A DNA stretch of 5,611 bases from SLFT01 sp964493075 (GTDB taxonomy: Bacteria > Hydrogenedentota > Hydrogenedentia > Hydrogenedentales > CAITNO01). The stretch lies in assembly GCA_964493075.1 (NCBI GenBank), contig CAZBNU010000251.1:1-5611 (forward strand), in the 5' to 3' direction. The translations under genes were made by a program, and so were the position numbers. This document shows positions 3,604-5,611 of this stretch, in pieces (position 1 is the stretch's first letter; each line of letters starts with the position of its first letter). The notes below the pieces were generated by a model. It had not been told where the DNA came from. It did not search any database and worked only from the letters and a program-made list of their open reading frames with translations.

Positions 3604-5611
3604 ATGTTAATGCAACGAGTTGTGATGTTGGTAGTGTTTTTTTGCGGTGTGATGATGGCGGCCTCGGGGGCAATACCAGGAAATGTGCCACCCATGGCGC
3701 TTGTGGAAGAGATGCCGGGCAGTGGCAATGGCCAGATATACATTATGCCTGCCATGTCTACGCCCTCATTGAAGAACGGTGAAACCGCAACCATTCAGGC
3801 GGTTGTGCACGCGGTTGCGGGCGTGGCTTCTGTAGAAGCGCATATTGATCGGGACACCGGTGCGCCAGTATGTTTTGACCTGCCTGTAGATATTTTACAC
3901 ATGAGCCCTGCCGCATCCAATAATGCTGCTGCTGATCTGTGGTACACGGAATGGACTGCTTGCGGTCTCGAAGAGGGGTATTACCGTGTTGTTATCACGG
4001 TTAAAGACAACGCAGGAAATTCTTACACAGACCGTTCGCTTCGTTTCACTGACCCGATTGCAGGCAACAATGTTGTGGGTACGACCAGTTATCTGGGTGA
4101 TCCACAACAGCAGGGATACATTAAAGGTACCCAGTTCGCCATGCTTGAACCGGGAATGGTAGACATTGTTCATTTTTATTCTCATGAAGCCGATGGAGAG
4201 GTGCGCATGGGGCTTTATGACGATAGCCCTGACCCGGTTTTGCTTTGGCAAAGCGCGCCTGAAGCCAATACGGTGACAGGTGGCTGGATTGATATTCCTG
4301 CATCGGTCTTACTTTCAGTTGGGAATTATTATATAGCCTGGCAGGTGTATACTACGCAAGCGGTGCCAAGTTATGCGTCGGGCACTCCAGGTGACGGACT
4401 TCAATTAACCTATGCATGGGATGATTTCCCAGCACTGCTTGAGTTTGGCACCGCCACGGAGCCAACCTATACGCCCGACCTGTGGAGTGCATACATTACC
4501 TACACAGGACCGCCAGCTACCCCCACTGACCCCAGCGCAATGGCTATTGAAACAAATAGCATTACCTGGACCTGGCAGGACAATGCTGACAATGAAAGCG
4601 GATACAAAGTGTACGACGGGCCCGGTGCAACTGCCCCGCTTGCAGTGACGCATACAACAGGCGCGGATGTGGGATCGTGGCAACATGCAGGACTTGCCCC
4701 CAATACGCAATACGCGTTTCAGGTTGCGGCAACCAATGCAGTAACAGATAGCGCCAAAACAGTCAGTTTTTCGGCATGGACTTTAGCAGCGACCCCTGTC
4801 GCGCCTGTAGTGAATAGTCCCACGACAACAACCCTGAACTTATCCATCAATGCAGGTGACAGTAATCCGATTGGAACGGAATATGCCATTCGTTGCTTGA
4901 CTACAGGACAGTGGGTGCAGGGAGATGGTTCTCTTGCTGCTTCTGAAGACTGGCAAACGGCGGCAACCTGGGCGAACACCGTGGTTACAGGATTGACAGG
5001 CAGCACCAATTATTCCTTTGCTGCCAAGGCGCGGAATGGCGTTGGCATCATTACTGCAGAAGGTGCTTCATCAAGTGCATGGACGCAGGTAACGCTTGCT
5101 TACACCGCCGGATCAGGCGGCACGATTACAGGGGCTTCACCGCAGTTTGTGAATTATGGAGGTACTGGCACAGAAGTGACTGCACAGCCAGACGCTTGTT
5201 ATTCATTTATTGACTGGAGCGACGGTTCCACTGCCAATCCACGTACCGACATCGGTGTAACAGCAGATATCACCGTGACGGCGAACTTTGGATTTATTGA
5301 TCTTACAGAGCCCGTTATTACGTGTCCTCCCGCACCGGCAGCGCTTTCCCTGAATGGCAGTTGCCAGGCGTTGTTGCCAGATCTTACAGTATCTGCTTCC
5401 GCAACAGACAATTGCACGGCGTTCCCTGTCATTACCCAATCGCCCTCCGCTGGAACGACGATTTCCACCGACACCGTTGTGACACTTCGGGCTACCGATG
5501 ATGCAGGCAACTTCGATGAATGCGCTGTTACCGTAACAGTTGTTGACGACACGAATCCCGTTATTACGTGTCCTCCCGCACCGGCAGCGCTTTCCCTGAA
5601 TGGCAGTTGCC
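3604..5611 (+). CDS. Large modular secreted protein: Ig-like, beta-sandwich, FN3, InlB-B-like and HYR repeats (3' partial)
   Basis: The frame is open from ATG 3604 through the window end, giving at least 669 residues. AGGAG (3591-3595) sits 8 nt before the ATG. Residues 1 to about 23 are a signal peptide (Arg5, then a hydrophobic run, ending near ASGA). Modules follow: residues 48-150, Ig-like with EGYYRVVITVKDNAGN; 155-302, a beta-sandwich of unclear family with GYIKGTQFAML and GNYYIAWQV; 304-395, fibronectin type III with SITWTWQDNADNESGYKVY and LAPNTQYAFQV; 398-498, a second FN3-like module; 499-565, a divergent InlB B-repeat with GGTITGASPQ and FIDWSDGS; and 568-649, a HYR domain with ITCPP, ATDNC, ATDDAGN and cysteines 574, 587, 604 and 640. 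A second HYR copy starts at 650. No catalytic motif is visible. Such modules usually serve adhesion, glycan contact or spacing at the cell surface. The missing C-terminus probably holds more HYR copies and perhaps an anchoring or sorting signal. Confidence 0.88.
   Translation, partial: MLMQRVVMLVVFFCGVMMAASGAIPGNVPPMALVEEMPGSGNGQIYIMPAMSTPSLKNGETATIQAVVHAVAGVASVEAHIDRDTGAPVCFDLPVDILHMSPAASNNAAADLWYTEWTACGLEEGYYRVVITVKDNAGNSYTDRSLRFTDPIAGNNVVGTTSYLGDPQQQGYIKGTQFAMLEPGMVDIVHFYSHEADGEVRMGLYDDSPDPVLLWQSAPEANTVTGGWIDIPASVLLSVGNYYIAWQVYTTQAVPSYASGTPGDGLQLTYAWDDFPALLEFGTATEPTYTPDLWSAYITYTGPPATPTDPSAMAIETNSITWTWQDNADNESGYKVYDGPGATAPLAVTHTTGADVGSWQHAGLAPNTQYAFQVAATNAVTDSAKTVSFSAWTLAATPVAPVVNSPTTTTLNLSINAGDSNPIGTEYAIRCLTTGQWVQGDGSLAASEDWQTAATWANTVVTGLTGSTNYSFAAKARNGVGIITAEGASSSAWTQVTLAYTAGSGGTITGASPQFVNYGGTGTEVTAQPDACYSFIDWSDGSTANPRTDIGVTADITVTANFGFIDLTEPVITCPPAPAALSLNGSCQALLPDLTVSASATDNCTAFPVITQSPSAGTTISTDTVVTLRATDDAGNFDECAVTVTVVDDTNPVITCPPAPAALSLNGSC
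5311..5611 (+). repeat. Tandem HYR-encoding repeat, 246-bp period, second copy truncated by the window edge
   Basis: Bases 5311-5365 and 5557-5611 are identical over 55 bp, offset by 246 bp (82 codons, in frame). The bases just before each copy differ (G at 5310, T at 5556), so the identity begins at those points. Each unit encodes one HYR domain beginning PVITCPPAPAAL. Perfect nucleotide identity between domains suggests recent tandem duplication or gene conversion. Confidence 0.85.

Noticed and set aside
3432..3782. A 116-codon plus-strand frame overlapping the start of the modular protein
   Set aside because: Cysteine-rich, low-similarity translation that overlaps the signal peptide of a well-supported gene in another frame.

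Overview
The window reads as a fragment of an uncultivated, probably Gram-negative environmental bacterium. Two of the three main genes start with export signals. The third is a long modular secreted protein (Ig-like, fibronectin III, InlB-B-like and HYR modules), a style frequent in Planctomycetota, Verrucomicrobiota, Lentisphaerota, Hydrogenedentota and relatives. This placement rests on protein style only; there is no marker gene long enough to fix the phylum. The right edge falls exactly at the end of a perfect 55-bp internal repeat, so the window is probably the end of a metagenomic contig.

Layout. Bases 1-51 hold the first 17 codons of a minus-strand gene whose N-terminus resembles DnaA. 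Bases 52-240 are very AT-rich and carry clustered short repeats, a possible replication-origin or operator region. Bases 241-700 contain no convincing gene but are full of palindromes: a GTTCCCA/TGGGAAC hairpin, a pair of inverted ATTCCC-N8-GGGAAT type elements forming a MITE-like structure, two or three small hairpins, and a cluster of TTTACAC/GTGTAA motifs. Three plus-strand genes follow: a cyclic-nucleotide-binding domain fused to an LdhA-type D-lactate dehydrogenase (759-2231), an exported alpha/beta-hydrolase esterase (2312-3352), and the modular secreted protein (3604 to beyond the right edge).

How they work together. The dehydrogenase and esterase genes are 80 bp apart with a strong hairpin between them and could be co-transcribed, but no shared pathway is evident. 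The modular protein has its own candidate extended -10 promoter and is probably a separate unit. The most notable item is the sensor-dehydrogenase fusion: it has no helix-turn-helix, so the cyclic-nucleotide-type domain looks like an allosteric regulator of the enzyme itself. Two substitutions in it suggest altered ligand binding and an NADP rather than NAD preference.
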